This document shows, in pieces, positions 32,664-45,270 of a DNA stretch of 64,000 nt. The notes under the pieces are model-generated. The model searched no databases, was not told the DNA's origin, and worked only from the letters and a program-made list of their open reading frames with translations. The translations under genes and the position numbers were made by a program. The stretch is from Multifurca ochricompacta. Its lineage: Eukaryota > Basidiomycota > Agaricomycetes > Russulales > Russulaceae. Position 1 is the first letter of the stretch. Every line of letters starts with the position of its first letter. The stretch is from contig WTXG01000126.1 of the NCBI GenBank assembly GCA_022496185.1, positions 1 to 64,000 on the forward strand, given 5' to 3'.

Positions 32664-34167
32664 AAATCCTTCTTTGCGAATGCCTTTTCCACTAGGATGG
32701 CTCGCACTTCTTCACTTTCCTTCATCATGCTTGCCCATATTTCCTGTGCCTTTTCTTCCTTCGTCTTTTTGTTGACGGTCGGTGGATTGTTATGGACTGG
32801 TGCAACCGTCGCTTCCGCCACTCGTACCCCCTTTTTCGGGCATTCCCTGGACATGTGCCCTTGCACCTTGCAGCGAAAGCACCTTCCTTCTTTCATCAAT
32901 GTTTGCCTTTCATCCTCCGTGAGCGCAACCCGGGCTCTGGTTCTGTCAGCAGAGGTGTCCATGGCATTCAGATCCCTCTGACTAGTATGTGCGGGTTTGA
33001 CTCCAAAGGCGGCCTTCCATTGGTCGCGGGTCTTTCCCTTCTTTGTGTCAACCCCAAAACGCGTCTGGAAATCAAGGTAATCTTGCTGCTGTCGGCGAGC
33101 AGCATTGACCCATGTATCCCAATCATTGGGATGATGAAACTGGATGATGTTTTTCACCAGTGGGTTGGGCAACCCCTGGGAGAAGAGGTCCAGTGTGGCC
33201 TCTTCATCGGTGTCATAGCTGGCTCTGTTGGCCAGACTTCTGAACTTCGCTACGTAAGCGTCAAGTTCTCCCTTCTCCATTCTAAGGGACTTAAGCTCTC
33301 GAGCGGCCTTCTGTTTGGCCTGCCCATCCGTGAATGCATCTTTAAATCTTTGGGCAATGGTTTCCCAAAGGCCCTCGCTAGTGGTACGACAGCCACTTTC
33401 GATTTGTTCGTTCAGCCACTCCAGCTGTTCCATGGTCCAATCATCTACAGCCTCCCCTCGGATTAGAGAGAGGAAGAGGTTTGCATGTTGGAAAGGGTTA
33501 ATGATCTGGGGGACGTCATGGTTGAAGTTCTTAAAGGTCGTGAACTCCAGCATAAATTTCTTGCTTTGCGATCGATCCCCAGTGAACGTTTGGGGCAGTA
33601 CTCCCGACAACTGCCCTGATGGTGGGGGAATGTTGGGTGGTAACATGGCTGGTGGAGGTGGGGGGGGAGGTGCTGGGTCTGGGAGCTGGGCGGCAATAGT
33701 GGACATGTTTTGGTAAAATGGGATGACGGTGTTGGTGGACTGTATTGAAATCTGGGGAGTTGTCAAAGCAGGGGCTCTGGACGTGACAACTGCCGGTGCA
33801 ACTGGGGTTGTAGTCGACGCTAATACCAGTGCTTCTTCACTATGTTCTTCTACATACTCTTCTGGCTCAGAGTCCGTAACAATGGCCAGGGGATTTCTCT
33901 CCACGGTCCTAAACCAAATTCAGGAGGAGCGGGTCCTGTAGTAACCCAAGAGTGTCGGCTGTCCGAATATCGGATACGATACCAAACTCTTTTCTCGTTG
34001 TCATATTCTACCGGTTGGTATCTTCTGTCGTGATAGATGTAGTATCCAAACTCGGACTCAAAATCTTTCCAGGTGGCAGAGCCAAGTACTTGTTGTGAAA
34101 GGTCAGGCTCGTCCCTTCGTTCAATGGGTTCTTCTTTGAACAGGGTCTGACTGCGGCTGGAAGCCAC
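32660..34167 (-). pseudogene. gypsy-2 gag
   Basis: 34167-33850 (N-terminal part) and 33904-32660 (414 codons) are in different frames because of a short indel near 33885. Contains the proline run, capsid-like region and zinc knuckle (CFRCKVQGHMSREC) near the C-terminus. Ends KKDF-stop, overlapping the pol frame by 4 nt or more. As in all copies, the N-terminus begins at GTG rather than ATG. Confidence 0.85.
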
Positions 34168-34173
34168 GATGAT

Positions 34174-34184
34174 AGACTCGACTT
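34174..34184 (-). promoter_or_regulatory. gypsy-2 self-priming PBS
   Basis: The plus strand shows AGACTCGACTT beside the 5' LTR. The element strand reads AAGTCGAGTCT, fully complementary to the predicted RNA start in its 5' LTR (34406-34416). Confidence 0.75.
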
Positions 34185-34186
34185 GA

Positions 34187-34762
34187 TGTTATGTCCAGTG
34201 TGGGATGTTCCACACGACTTGTGTGACAGCATGATACAGGGGTTCGGATAAGAAACCAATAAGGTCTCTTGGAGTGAAGTGTGACAAGTCAAAGTCAGAG
34301 AGGCTGTACTCTAAGACGATGGTGAGCGGAAAGTGCCAGAAGCACTTGAGACAGACAGATGTTTCAAGAGGACAAGTCCAGAAGACTAGCACTGATGTAT
34401 TCAATAAGTCGAGTCTGAGCTCTACAGTGTAAACTATAGTCGACTTATATACGTAAGAAGATGGGCGTCTACTGATAAGAATCACGGAGTCAAGTGGGCC
34501 CAAATATACGGAAGCGGAGGGCGTAAAGCCTAGCTTCTGCTGATAGGGAATTAAGTAGATGTCCGGTCATACGATAAGGAGATAAGCGATAAGAGAAAAT
34601 GTCAAAAGGTAAACATAAGTAAACAAGAGGGTCACGGGGATGGACGAAGAGCACATGACGGATCCCACGATGGAGACGTGATCTGGTAATGAAGTGTAGG
34701 CAGCAGGGAGGGGTTATCATTGGGCAAGAAAAAGAATATGGGAAGCAATGGGGTTCGTAACA
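34187..34762 (-). repeat. gypsy-2 5' LTR
   Basis: 576 bp, TGTTATGTCCAGTGTGGG to GGGGTTCGTAACA. It contains the TATA element ('gtatataag' on the element strand, near 34445) and abuts the ORF3 of gypsy-4. Confidence 0.9.
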
Positions 34763-35483
34763 CCCTGTCTCCAGCCTTTTCTGAATCTCCACCAGCTCCT
34801 GTTCTACCTGGAACATTCCATTGGTTAATCGTGCCATCATCTTCACATGCTCCTTATACTGTTTGTTGAGCATTGTGCGCAGTGTCAAATTCTTCTGCAG
34901 TCTCATTACTTCTGCTTTGAGACATGGAAGGCACATGTTGTTCAGCACCTCGTCGATCGCAAAGGCACAAGAATCCTTGGCGGCCAGGTGCCCGAGCTGT
35001 TCATCGGTCATCGTATGGTGCAGACATCCTGTATACCTTTCTTCTAAATAGACCAGGGCCCCATAGACAGGGCCATCTTTCTTCATACATCCGGTGACAT
35101 CCATCCCTCCATTGGTATAGAATATATATTTGGTGATGGCGACTGTCCCATCAGCCATGGTGATCTCAAGGGGGAAATACATTGACGAGTTTGGGTTGTT
35201 GGCAAAGAACAGGAACTCAGGCACTTCGTCATCCAATTCCATACCTAACAGGTCATTTGGGTGCGGCTCCTCGCTGTTCAAAGTTGTCATTCAGATTGGG
35301 GGATTGATTCTTAACCTGAGCTTCAGCAGCCTCATAGTCGATGGGTGAGGAGGGACGTGCAGAGGGATGAGTGGAAGGGAAGTTCTCGACAACTACAGTG
35401 GTGGCAGTGAAGGCATTGATAGCGGCATTGGCAGTGATGAAAGACATGATAGATTGGATGGTAGAACGTTGCTGTGAGAGCAT
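34763..35483 (-). pseudogene. gypsy-4 ORF3, truncated
   Basis: Begins MLSQQ at 35483. One frameshift near 35270; the core (GPVYGALVYLEERYTG) and the heptad-rich helix are readable down to KRLETG at 34763, where gypsy-2's LTR starts. The zinc-knuckle half is missing. Confidence 0.75.
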
Positions 35484-35521
35484 GTACTGGGGGGGTATGA
35501 TTGGAGTCTGAGGTCGTTCTT

Positions 35522-38500
35522 TTAACTATCTTTGGGTGCCTCTGGATGTTGGGTGTGGAACTCCGAGATAAGGACCAGGGCAGAGATATTCCTGGCTGGC
35601 TCCCACAAGTTGTCAGAGTCTGGGAATCCTTTCCACTTAATGAGGTAATGTAGCTTGCACCCTCAGCCTTTACATAGAGAGTCTAGAATATGCTCCACTT
35701 CCCATTCTGCTTCTCCATTGATTAATTCAGGGGGGGGTCTCGGGAAGTTTTCCCCATGCAGGGATGTCTCTTTGTAAGGTGTCAAAAGTCTGGCATGGAA
35801 GACTGGATGGATCCTCCATGTGGGTGGAAGCTCAAGTTCATATGACATGTCTGACAGCTTCCTTGTTATCTTGAAGGGTCCATGACATTGGGGTGCTAGT
35901 TTGGCTGTTGGGTGTGATGTGTGAATGTTCTTTCCCTCCAGCCACATGAGGTCATTGGTTTGATAAGGTGTGAATTTCGAAGGTCTTTCTGAGAGGGCCT
36001 TTTGCGCCTTTAGCAGGTTCTCATTGGCTGATTTCCTGATCTCCTCCCATTGGCTGATATGCTGTGCCGCTGATGGGACATTTGTGGGTTTCTCTGTCCA
36101 GGTGGTTTGCGGCGTCCATCCCATGATAAGTGAAAATGGGGAGGTTTTGGTGGTGCCATTGGGCCAGGAGTTGTGCGCAAACTCTGCCATGGCTAGCCAG
36201 TCAGCCCAATCATCCTGTTGTCCATTACACCAGAATCACAGATATTGTTCCAGCCATTGGTTTGTCCTTTCAGATTGTCCATCAGTTTGGGGGTGGTAGG
36301 CTGTCAAGATGTTTTGAGTTACATCCAGGACTTTGCAGAGTGCCCTAGCAAAGGTGGAGGTGAAGCGTGGGTTGCAGTCAGAGATGATCTTTTCGGGGAG
36401 GCCATAGTGTCTATAGACATGATCCAGGTAGAGTTTGGCCACTCCTTCTGCTGTGATGGACTTGTTACAGGGTATGAATAATGCCACTTTGGAACAGTTG
36501 TGATCTGTAATGGTCAGGATCGAGTCAAAACCTCTGGAGGTGGGGAGTTTGACAATGAAATCCATAGCGATGGTTTGGAATGGCAAAGTGGTTGTAGGCG
36601 TAATTGGGAATGGTGCTGGTGGGTGTGGGTGTGTGTTTACTTTATTGGCTTGGCAGTCCATGCATCCTTTCACATAGTTCTCCACATCCTTTTTCATGTT
36701 TGGCCACCAGTAATCTCATTTGGCAAGTGCATACATGTTGGCAATGCCTGGGTGTCCTGCAGAGGGGAGGTCATGGTGAAAATGGATCACCCCCCTCTTA
36801 ATGTTGTCACCACTGGTGACAACAAGACGATCCCCATCCTTCCACCATAGGCCATCAATCTTCTTTAGATTATGTGCCTCAGCCCATGATTTGCATAATT
36901 GCTGGTTCATGTTTTGCGATACCTGGGCCCACAAGTCCATATTGTGAAGGCTGACAACGGCCATTTTTGCAAAGACCTCCTCGGGGAGTACCATAATATC
37001 ACTGTTGTCTTCCCCTCCATTGTTTAGATCAGGTCATTGTGACAGGGCATCTGCACATGCATTGCGACTTCCTGCAATGTGCTTCAATACAAAGTTGTAT
37101 TCCTCCAGCTCTAGGACTTCACAGGCAACCTGTTGACTGATCTTGTGGGGTTTCTTCCAATAAAGTAGATTGGAGTGATCAGTGTGAATAATGGTTTTGT
37201 GAGGGGTCCCTGCCAGGTATGGTTGCCAGTGTCATAATGCTTTTACAATGGCAAGTAGCTCCCTATCCCAAATGTTGTAATTTCGTTCCACTGGTGAGAA
37301 TGTCTCTGAATAGAAGGCGACTGGATGAAGCAGTCCCGCTGTATCCCTCTGGTTTAATACAGCACCATTGGTGAAATGGGATGCGTCAACTTCGAGTTCA
37401 AAGGGTTTTTCCAGGTCTGGTTGTAGAAGGACTGGTTCTGAACCAACAATGTCTCGAATTTGTTCAAAGGCTTGCTGTTGTTCACTTGCCCAGTGCCAGG
37501 GTACATCCTTCTTCAATAATCCATTCAATGGTTGAGCAATCCCAGAGAATCCTTGTACAAAACATCGATAGAAGTTGCAAAATCCAATGAAGGATCATAC
37601 ATCTTTGACACATGTGGGTATTGGCCATTCCTGGATTCCTTGTACCTTTACTGGGTCCATTCGTACATGTCCCCCTTCTAGGATGACTCCTAGGTATTCT
37701 ACACTCTGCTGTTCAAATGAGCATTTGGCTGGTTTGAGGTACAGGTCATGCTCATGTAGGATGTCCAATACTTGGTGAACTCGTTCTCAGTGGCAGGTCA
37801 GGTCATTTGTGGTGGCTACCAATATGTCGTCCATGTACACCACTACTTTGCCAGTGAGAATGAGGTTGCAGAAGATGTGGTTCATCATAGCTTGGAAGGT
37901 GGCGGGGGAATTGGTAAGGCTGAAGAACATGACGTTTGGCTCAAAGAGCCCTTGGTTGGTCTTGAACACTGCCTTACATTGATCTCCTTCTTTAATCCTG
38001 ATATTGTTGTACCCCCAGCGAACATCCATCTTAGAGAACAGGGATTTATCCTGCATGGTATCAATGAGTTCCGAGATAAGGGGGAGAGGATAGGCATTCT
38101 TTATGGTGTAGGCATTTATTCATCAGTAGTCCTGGACAGGTTGAAGTTTACCATCTTTCTTCTTAATAAAGAAGAATGGTGATGCATATGGTGATTTTGA
38201 CAGATGAATATACCCTTTCACAAGATGCTCTTTGAGGAACGTTGTGAGAGCAGTCTGCTCCACCTGAGATAATGGGTAAATTTTGCAGTCGATGGCTGAT
38301 GGAGTGTCAGGTGCAAATTTGATGGCGTGGTCCCATGGTCGCGCAGGTGGGAAACATTGTGATTCCTCCTCTGAAAACACCTTCCAATGACAGTGGTATG
38401 CTTCAGGTACTACTTCCTCAAAGGTCTTCTCTGTGTGTCCTTCCACTGCCTTCTGGGCTAGTTCTGATGCTTTGGTGACATAGCAGTAACCCGGGTCCTC

Positions 38501-39052
38501 TTCTTTCCTCTCTTCCTTTGCCTCGGATACTGTCGAGTGTCGGATTGTATAGTCATATCCCAGGGAGGTGATGAGAACAGGGTAAAACTCCTTGTCCATG
38601 GTTGCATTGCTCCAGTTAATTTTTGGTTCGAACACAGCTAGCCATGGATACCCTAGAATCAAGTCCTCCTCTCCCAGATTGGTGACCAGGAAGTGGATGA
38701 CTTTTGTTTTCTCTCCCACTTGGATGTTAAGATCAGTGTAATGCATGATCTTTCCTGCTTGGTTGGTGGTTCCATCAATGTTCCAAATATTCTTTTCCTG
38801 AGGGAGTTCCAGCATCCCTAACCCCATGGTCCTTGCCATCTGTGGGCTGATAAAGTTATTGGTGGCTCCTGAATCTATCAGGATGTCACAATTGGCCGTC
38901 TTCTGTGTAGTCTCAAAATGCACTGGTATTTTCAAAGATTTGAAGCGACTAGTATACACAGAGGTTACATGTAGTGCTTGTGCCCAGGCTGATGGGGTGG
39001 AGCCGATCAAAAATCCTTCTTGGTGAATGCTTTTTCTACCAAAATAGCCCAT
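35522..39052 (-). pseudogene. gypsy-4 pol
   Basis: 39052-38123 is open (309 codons: PR with DSGATNNF, start of RT). The rest is read as 38056-37787 (RT, YMDD), 37528-37232 (RNase H), 36994-36716, 36697-36236 (IN zinc site and core) and 36190-35663 (IN C-terminus, chromodomain start), separated mostly by TGA or TAG stops where sisters have Arg or Trp. The pol frame extends 15 codons upstream of the gag stop and is in the -1 frame to gag. Confidence 0.85.
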
Positions 39053-39206
39053 ACTTCTTCACTCTCTTTCATCATGTTGGCCCATATTTCCTGTGCCTTT
39101 TCCTCCTTCATTGGTGTTTTCTTTTCAACGGTCGGTGGGTTGTTGTGGACGGGTGTGACTGTAGCTTCCACCACATGTACCCCCCTCTTTGGGCATTCTT
39201 TAGACA
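39007..39206 (-). pseudogene. gypsy-4 gag, C-terminal piece
   Basis: From half of the zinc knuckle (KECPKRG) to the KKDF stop. It is cut upstream by the Tc1-like element at 39209; the missing half of the knuckle is found at 49303 onwards. Confidence 0.85.
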
Positions 39207-39645
39207 TACAGTGCCTCACAAAACTGAGTCAATGTTTTGCACTTTTGCACTGTTTGTTGAATATCACATCAGCCAAAACAAATATAAACAAAGTCTTGGT
39301 AGACCATAAAAGGTACAAGATAAGGGTTATGTAATGCAACAATGATTATGTAATTCTGATCAAAACTTGTGGAGCTATGCCCATTTCAAATTGGGGACTC
39401 ATTGACTCAGTTTTGTGAGTGGGTATCAGAAATATCAGAATCTGATGCTCCACCAAATGTACAGCAACCAATCCTTAATATATGGTTACCATAGTTGTCT
39501 TAATATTGATGGGACCTGGAATAGAGCTATTTAAGCATGGTTTACATTCCCAGAATATTATAATTTCCCAATGCACCCCACCTCCTCTGCTCAGAAAGAA
39601 AACATGCTCTCTCTGGCCTCTGAAGGTCATTCCACTGACACTATT

Positions 39646-39930
39646 TGTAAAACAGGCATGTGCACAGCATACTGACTGTAGGGTTAGCATGTAAGGCTAG
39701 ACAAAGAAAGTTACTTCAGATGTTAGAAGAACTCTATATTAACTATACTACTGACCTAGACAAAGAAAGTTCTACATAAGAACGTTAGTCTAATAGTAAA
39801 GTAGATAGTAAAGAGGAACTTACACTTCAGATGTTAGAAGAACTCTGAAGTGTAGAGGACGAAACAGACACCCTTATATACTCTTCAAGGGATGGTCTGT
39901 GCACTGGGAATAAGTCCACAAGTGCCAGAC
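39646..39930 (-). repeat. solo copia LTR, left arm, part 1
   Basis: TGTAAAACAGGCATG to CCAGAC, preceded by duplication CTATT (39641-39645). X modules 39697-39712 and 39756-39771; Y modules 39713-39735 and 39824-39846, identical within each pair. Cut by gypsy-3. Confidence 0.88.
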
Positions 39931-40520
39931 TGTTACGCCCGGTGCGGGACGTTCCACACGACTTGTGTGACAGCGCGATTCGTAGGTTCAGGTAAGAAAC
40001 CAATAAGGCTCTTGGAGATGAGACGGGATGAGTCAAAGTCAAAGGGGCGCTCCCTAAGACGATGTTGAACGGAAAAGTACCAGAAGTACTTGAGACGATT
40101 GAGTCAAAGACAAACGGAGAAGTCCAGAAGACAGGCACCGATGTATTCAATAAGTCAAGTCTGAGGTCTACAATGTAGCTACAGCGGACTTATATACGTA
40201 ACTCGATGAGCGTCTATGAGATAAGGATATGGAGTCAAGTGGGCCCGAATATACGGAAGCGGACGGCGTAAAGTCTAGCTTCTGATAGGGTATTAAGTAA
40301 GTGTCCGGTCGTAAAGATAACGAGATAAGCGATAACAAGATAAGAGTCAATCACAAGCAAACAACAGGTCAACAAGTCCCAAGCGAATCACGGGGATGGG
40401 AGCAGGGCACGTGAGGGTCCCACGATGGAGACGTGATCGAGAAGTGTAGAGTGGATGGCAAGGATGGGTCGTCGTTGGGGAGTAAAAAGAAAACGGGGAC
40501 AGACGGTAGAGGTTGTAACA
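39931..40520 (-). repeat. gypsy-3 3' LTR
   Basis: 590 bp, TGTTACGCCCGGTGCGGG to GAGGTTGTAACA. Confidence 0.92.
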
Positions 40521-40551
40521 TCACCCCCTCTTCTGGTTCTAGCAGACCCGG

Positions 40552-41789
40552 CTAGAAACGACTCGTACCGTCATCATCCTGTACCAGCTCCAAGTAGTCA
40601 TCAGCTACATTACGATCATCCATTGTGTAATTCTCCTTGTCCTCGTCCTGGGGGCACTGGTGAGTGCGGAGAAACCCATAGGGGCCGCGTCGACCACATA
40701 AGCGGCACAGGTCGTGGATAGGGCAGTCCAACTCTGGTGTCCGGCATTGTGACGCAGGCACTTGCCACACCATGCAGACGGGTTACTGATCGTCGGGGCG
40801 ACTCCTACTCGACGGAAGATGCAGAACCTGCTCCAGTGCAGGTTGCTACGACAGTGCCGACACCACTTGCGATTGAGGGGGCAATTCCAGCTGATGTGAT
40901 ACTTACTATCACATCGCCAGCACGTCTCTCCTCGAGGGTTCTCGTGCATACGCGGCATCTCGAACCGATTTGGCAGTAGCACGGGAGCAGCCCCTAATGA
41001 TCGCGGGGGCAGGGGTCGGGCGTATGTGTCGGCGTACCTTTCCGCGATGGTCTGATAAGCATCCCCCTTTTCCAACCTCTTTCGAATCTCCACCAATTCC
41101 TGCTCGATCTGGAACATCCCGTTGGTCAGCCGGGCCATCATCTTCGCGTGCTCTTTGTACTGTCGATTGAGTGTATTGCGTAAGGTTAGATTCTTCCGCA
41201 GTCTCATTACCTCGGCTTTGAGACGCGGAAGTCGCATGTCACTCAGTACCTCGTCGATGGCGAAGGCCCGTGAATCTTCGGCAGCCAGATGCCCCAGCTG
41301 TTCGTCGGTCATGGTGTGATGCAGACGACCGGTGTACCTTTCTTCCAGATATACTGGGGCTCCATAAACGGGACCGTCCTTCTTCATGCATCCAGCCACA
41401 TCCATCCCTCCATTGGTGTAGAAAATATACTTGGCGATGGCGACCGTCCCGTCACCCATGGTGATCTCCAATGGGTAGTACGTGGAGGAGTTTGGGTTGT
41501 TAACAAAGAATGGGAATTCAGGGACCTCGTCATCCGACTCCATACCTATCAGGTCGTTTGGATGCGGTTCTTCACAGTGCTCGAAGTCGTCGTTGGGGTT
41601 GGGGGACTGGTTCTTGACCCGGGCTTCGGCAGCCTCATAGTCGATGGGTGAGGAAGGGCGTGTGGAAGGGTGAGCGGAAGGGAAGTTCTCGACGACTGCT
41701 GTGGTAGCAGCGAAAGCATCAATGGCAGCATTGGCAGCGATGAAGGACATAATGGATTCGATGGTTGTAGGACGTTGCTGTGGGAGCAT
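40552..41789 (-). pseudogene. gypsy-3 ORF3, best-preserved copy
   Basis: About 412 codons with a single 1-nt deletion near 40735-40740; 41789-40605 is continuous. Layout: Ala/Ser/Pro-rich N-terminus; acidic stretch 65-95; conserved core about 97-190 (YPLEITM, YTNGGMD, GPVYGAPVYLEERYTG, TDEQLGHLA); heptad-rich helix about 188-255; zinc knuckles C290-x2-C293-x4-H298-x4-C303 and C310-x2-C313-x4-H318-x4-C323; then C341-x2-C344 with two His. After the deletion a further Cys/His segment and the acidic end DDYLELVQDDDG follow. It starts 39 nt after the Pol stop, in the same frame. Likely nucleic-acid binding and oligomeric; exact role unknown. Confidence 0.8.
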
Positions 41790-41825
41790 GTACTGGGGAT
41801 TTCTCTTGGGGTTTGGGTCATCCTT

Positions 41826-44800
41826 TTAACTATTCTTGGGCGCTTCTGGGTGTCGGTCATGGAACTCCGAGATAAGGGCTGGGGCAAAGATATTCCCGGC
41901 GGGCTCCCACGAGTTGTCAGAGTCTGGGAATCCTTTCCACTTGATTAGGTAGTGTAGTTTGCGCCCTCGGCCTTTACGTGAGGAATCTAGAATCCGTTCC
42001 ACTTCCCACTCTGCTTCTCCGTCGATTAGTTCAGGGGGGGGTCTCGGGAAGTTTTCCCCATGTAGGGCTGTCTCTCTATATGGTGTCAGGAGTCGGGCAT
42101 GGAAGACTGGGTGAATTCTCCATGTGGGTGGAAGCTTGAGTTCATATGACACATCTGACAGCTTCCTTATTATCATGAAGGGTCCGTGGCGTCGGGGAGC
42201 TAATTTAGCGGTGGGGTGTGACGTGTGAATGTTCCTTCCCTCCAGCCAGACGAGGTCATTGGTCCGATAGGGTGTGAACTTCGATGGCCTTTCGGATAAG
42301 GTTCTTTGCGCCTTGAGCAGGTTTTCATTGGCCGATTTCCTGATCTCCTCCCATTGGCTGATACGCTGCGCAGCTGAGGGGACGTTTGTAGGTTTCTTAG
42401 TCCAATTGGTCCGTGGTGTCCATCCCATGATAAGTGAGAATGGAGGGGTCTTGGTGGTTCCGTTGGGCCACGAGTTGTGTGCAAACTCTGCCATTGCTAA
42501 CCAGTCGGCCCAGTCGTCCTGCCGTCCATTGCACCAGAACCGAAGATACTGTTCGAGCCATTGGTTCGTCCTTTCTGATTGTCCATCAGTTTGTGGGTGG
42601 TAGGCGGTTGAGATATTCTGGGTGATGTCCAACGTCTTGCAGAGTGCTCGGGCAAAGGTGGAGGTGAAGCGTGGGTTGCGGTCGGAGATGATCTTTTCTG
42701 GGAGGCCGTAGTGTCTGTAGACGTGGTCCAGGTAAAGTTTGGCTACACCTTCTGCTGTGACGGACTCATTACAGGTATGAACAGTGCCGCTTTGGAGCAA
42801 TCATGGTCAGTGATCGTCAAGATGGAGTCGAATCCTCTGGAGATGGGGAGTTTGACTATAAAGTCCATTGCAATGGTCTGGAATGGTAGTGAGGCTGTTG
42901 GCGTGATTGGGAATGGTGCTGGTGGGTGTGGGTGGTGTTTACTTTGTTGGCTTGGCAGTCCGCCATCCCTTCACATAGTCTTCACATCTTCTTCATGTTG
43001 GCCACCAGTAGTCTCGTTGGCCAGGCGTATGTTTGGCATGCCAGGGTGTCCTGCAGAGGGAGGTCATGGTGAAAATGGATCACCCCCCTCTTAAGGTTGT
43101 CGCCACCGGTGACAACGAGTCGATCCCCATCCTTCCACCAAAGACCATCAATCTTCTTCAGATTGTGTGCGTCGCCCATGACTCGCAAGTGTTGGTTCAT
43201 GTTTTGTGACACTTGAGCCCACAGGTCCATATCATGGAGGCTTGTCACGGCGGTTTTCGCAAAAACCTCTTCAGGCAGGACCGTGACATCATTATTGTCT
43301 TCTTCTCCACTGTCCCAGTCGGGTCGTCGTGACAAGGCATCTGCGCGTGCATTGCGGCTTCCTGCAATGTGTTTCAACTCGAAGTTATATTCCTCCAATT
43401 CTAGAACTTCGCGGGCAACCCGTCGACTGATTTTGTGGGGTTCCTTCCAATATAATAGGTTGGAGTGATCAGTGTGAATAATGGTTTATGGGGGGTCCTG
43501 CTAGGTACGGTCGCCAATGTCGTAGTGCTTTCACAATGGCAAGCAGTTCTCTGTCCCAAATATCATAATTCGTTCTGCCGGTGAGAATGTCTCGAGTAAA
43601 AGGCGACTGGATGAAGATCCTGTCGATCCCGTTGGTTTAATACAGCTCCGTTTGCAAAACGCGATGCATCTACTTCGAGTTCAAAGGGTCTTCCAGGTCC
43701 GGTTGTAGAAGACGGGTTCTGAGCCTACAATGTCTCGGATTTGTTCAAAGGCTCGTTGTTGTTCGTCTCCCCAGTGCCAAGGCGTATCCTTCTTTAACAG
43801 GCTATTCAGTGGTTGAGCCATACCCGAGAATCCTCGTACAAATCGTCGGTAGAAATTGCAGAATCCGATGAAGGATCGCACATCCTTGATACACGTGGGT
43901 ACGGGCCATTCCCGAATCCCTTGCACTTTTACTGGATCCATCCGAACTCGTCCTCCTTCCAGGATAACCCCCAGTATTCTATGCTTCGTTGTTCAAAGGA
44001 GCACTTGGCTGGTTTGAGGTATAAATCATGTTCGTGTAGAATATCCAGTACTTGGTGACACGCTCTCGGTGATGGACCAAATTATTTGTCGTAGCTACCA
44101 GGATGTCGTCCATGTACACCACTACTTCGCCCGTGAGGATAAGGTCGCGGAAGATGTGGTTCATCATAGATTGGAAGGTGGCAGGTGAGTTGGTAAGACC
44201 GAAGAACATGACGTTCGGCTCAAAGAGCCCCTGGTTGGTTTTGAATGCTGCCTTGCACTGATCTCCTTCCTTGATTCTGATGTTATTGTATCCCCACCGG
44301 ACATCCATTTTGGAGAATAGGGACTTGTTCTCATGGTATCGATGAGTTCGGAGATGAGGGGAAGAGGATAGGCATTCTTTACGGTGTGGGTGTTTATCCG
44401 TCGGTAGTCCTGAACAGGTCGAAGTTCCCGTCTTTCTTTTTGATGAAGAAGAAAGGTGACGCATATGGCGACTTTGACGGGCGAATGTATCCTTTTGCGA
44501 GGTGTTCTTCGAGGAACGCCGTGAGTGCTTCCTGCTCTTTCTGGGATAATGGATAAATTTTGCAATCAATGGCAGACGGGGTGTCAGGCGTGAATTCAAT
44601 AGCATGATCCCAAGGTCGTGCAGGCGGGAAACGTTGTGACTCCTCTTCTGAGAACACCTTCCAATGCCGGTGATAAACCTCCGGTACTACCTCTTCAAAA
44701 GTCTTCTCTGTATATCCTTCTGCAGCCTTTTGGGCCAGTTCTGATGCTTTCGTGACATAACAGCGTCCTGCGTCCTCCTCCTCGTCTTCGATGCCTTTGC

Positions 44801-45270
44801 ATGTCGAATGGCATAATCATACCCCAATGACGTGATGAGACTGGGTAATAGTCCTTATCCATGGTTGCGTCGCTCCAGTTGATCTTTGGTTCGAACGCAG
44901 CCAACCATGGGTATCCTAGGATTAGATCTTCATTTCCCAAATTGGTGACAAGGAAGCGAATCGTTTTGTTCTTTCTCCCACTTGGACATTTAGATCGGTG
45001 TAATGGGTGATCCTTCCAGCTCTATTGGCCGTTCCATCTATATTCCAAATATTCTTTTCCTGGGGAGTTCCAGCATCCCCAGGCCCATGGTCCTCGCCAT
45101 TCGTGGGCTGATGAAGTTATCGGTGGCTCCTGAATCAATCAGGATGTCACGGTCGGCCGTCCTCTGTGTAGTTTCGAATGCACTGGTATTTTCAACGACT
45201 TGAAGCGACTAGTATACACAGAGGTTACATGTAATGCTCTTGCCCAGGCCGACGGGGTAGAGCCAATCAA
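41826..45270 (-). pseudogene. gypsy-3 pol
   Basis: The C-terminal part 42800-41826 is open (324 codons): IN core (HPQTDGQSERTNQ), IN C-terminus, and chromodomain YLIKWKGFPDSDNSWEPA, ending PKNS-TAA. Upstream, PR, RT (YMDD near 44110-44120), RNase H and the IN zinc site are recognisable, but the frame changes about every 100-400 nt through 1-nt losses (for example near 42775, 42985, 43180, 43490, 43690, 44050, 44330, 44840 and 45180). Confidence 0.88.

Larger units (their letters stand above)
27332..34762 (-). mobile_element. gypsy-2, family-A chromovirus with mismatched flanks
   Basis: 7431 bp, with two 576-bp LTRs (TGTTATGTCCAG...CGTAACA or TTGTAACA) differing by a handful of CpG-type transitions. 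Complete gene set gag, pol, ORF3 on the minus strand, interrupted mainly by single-base indels, with only one long open frame (pol, 830 codons). The flanking 5-mers do not match (TCTTG at 27327-27331, CCCTG at 34763-34767), and the flanks are two different elements (B-2 ORF3 and gypsy-4 ORF3). A simple insertion does not explain this. Confidence 0.85.

Noticed and set aside
32792..33466. 224-codon plus-strand frame opposite gypsy-2 gag
   Set aside because: Antisense shadow of gag; the same occurs opposite other gag copies at positions set by the sense codons.
27332..34762. Gypsy-2 as a simple insertion with target duplication
   Set aside because: Flanking 5-mers differ and the flanks come from two element families.
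39482..39694. Small proteins in the Tc1-like arms (also 48815-49034)
   Set aside because: They arise twice because the arms are inverted copies, and they run into the inserted LTR; only the transposase frame has known motifs.
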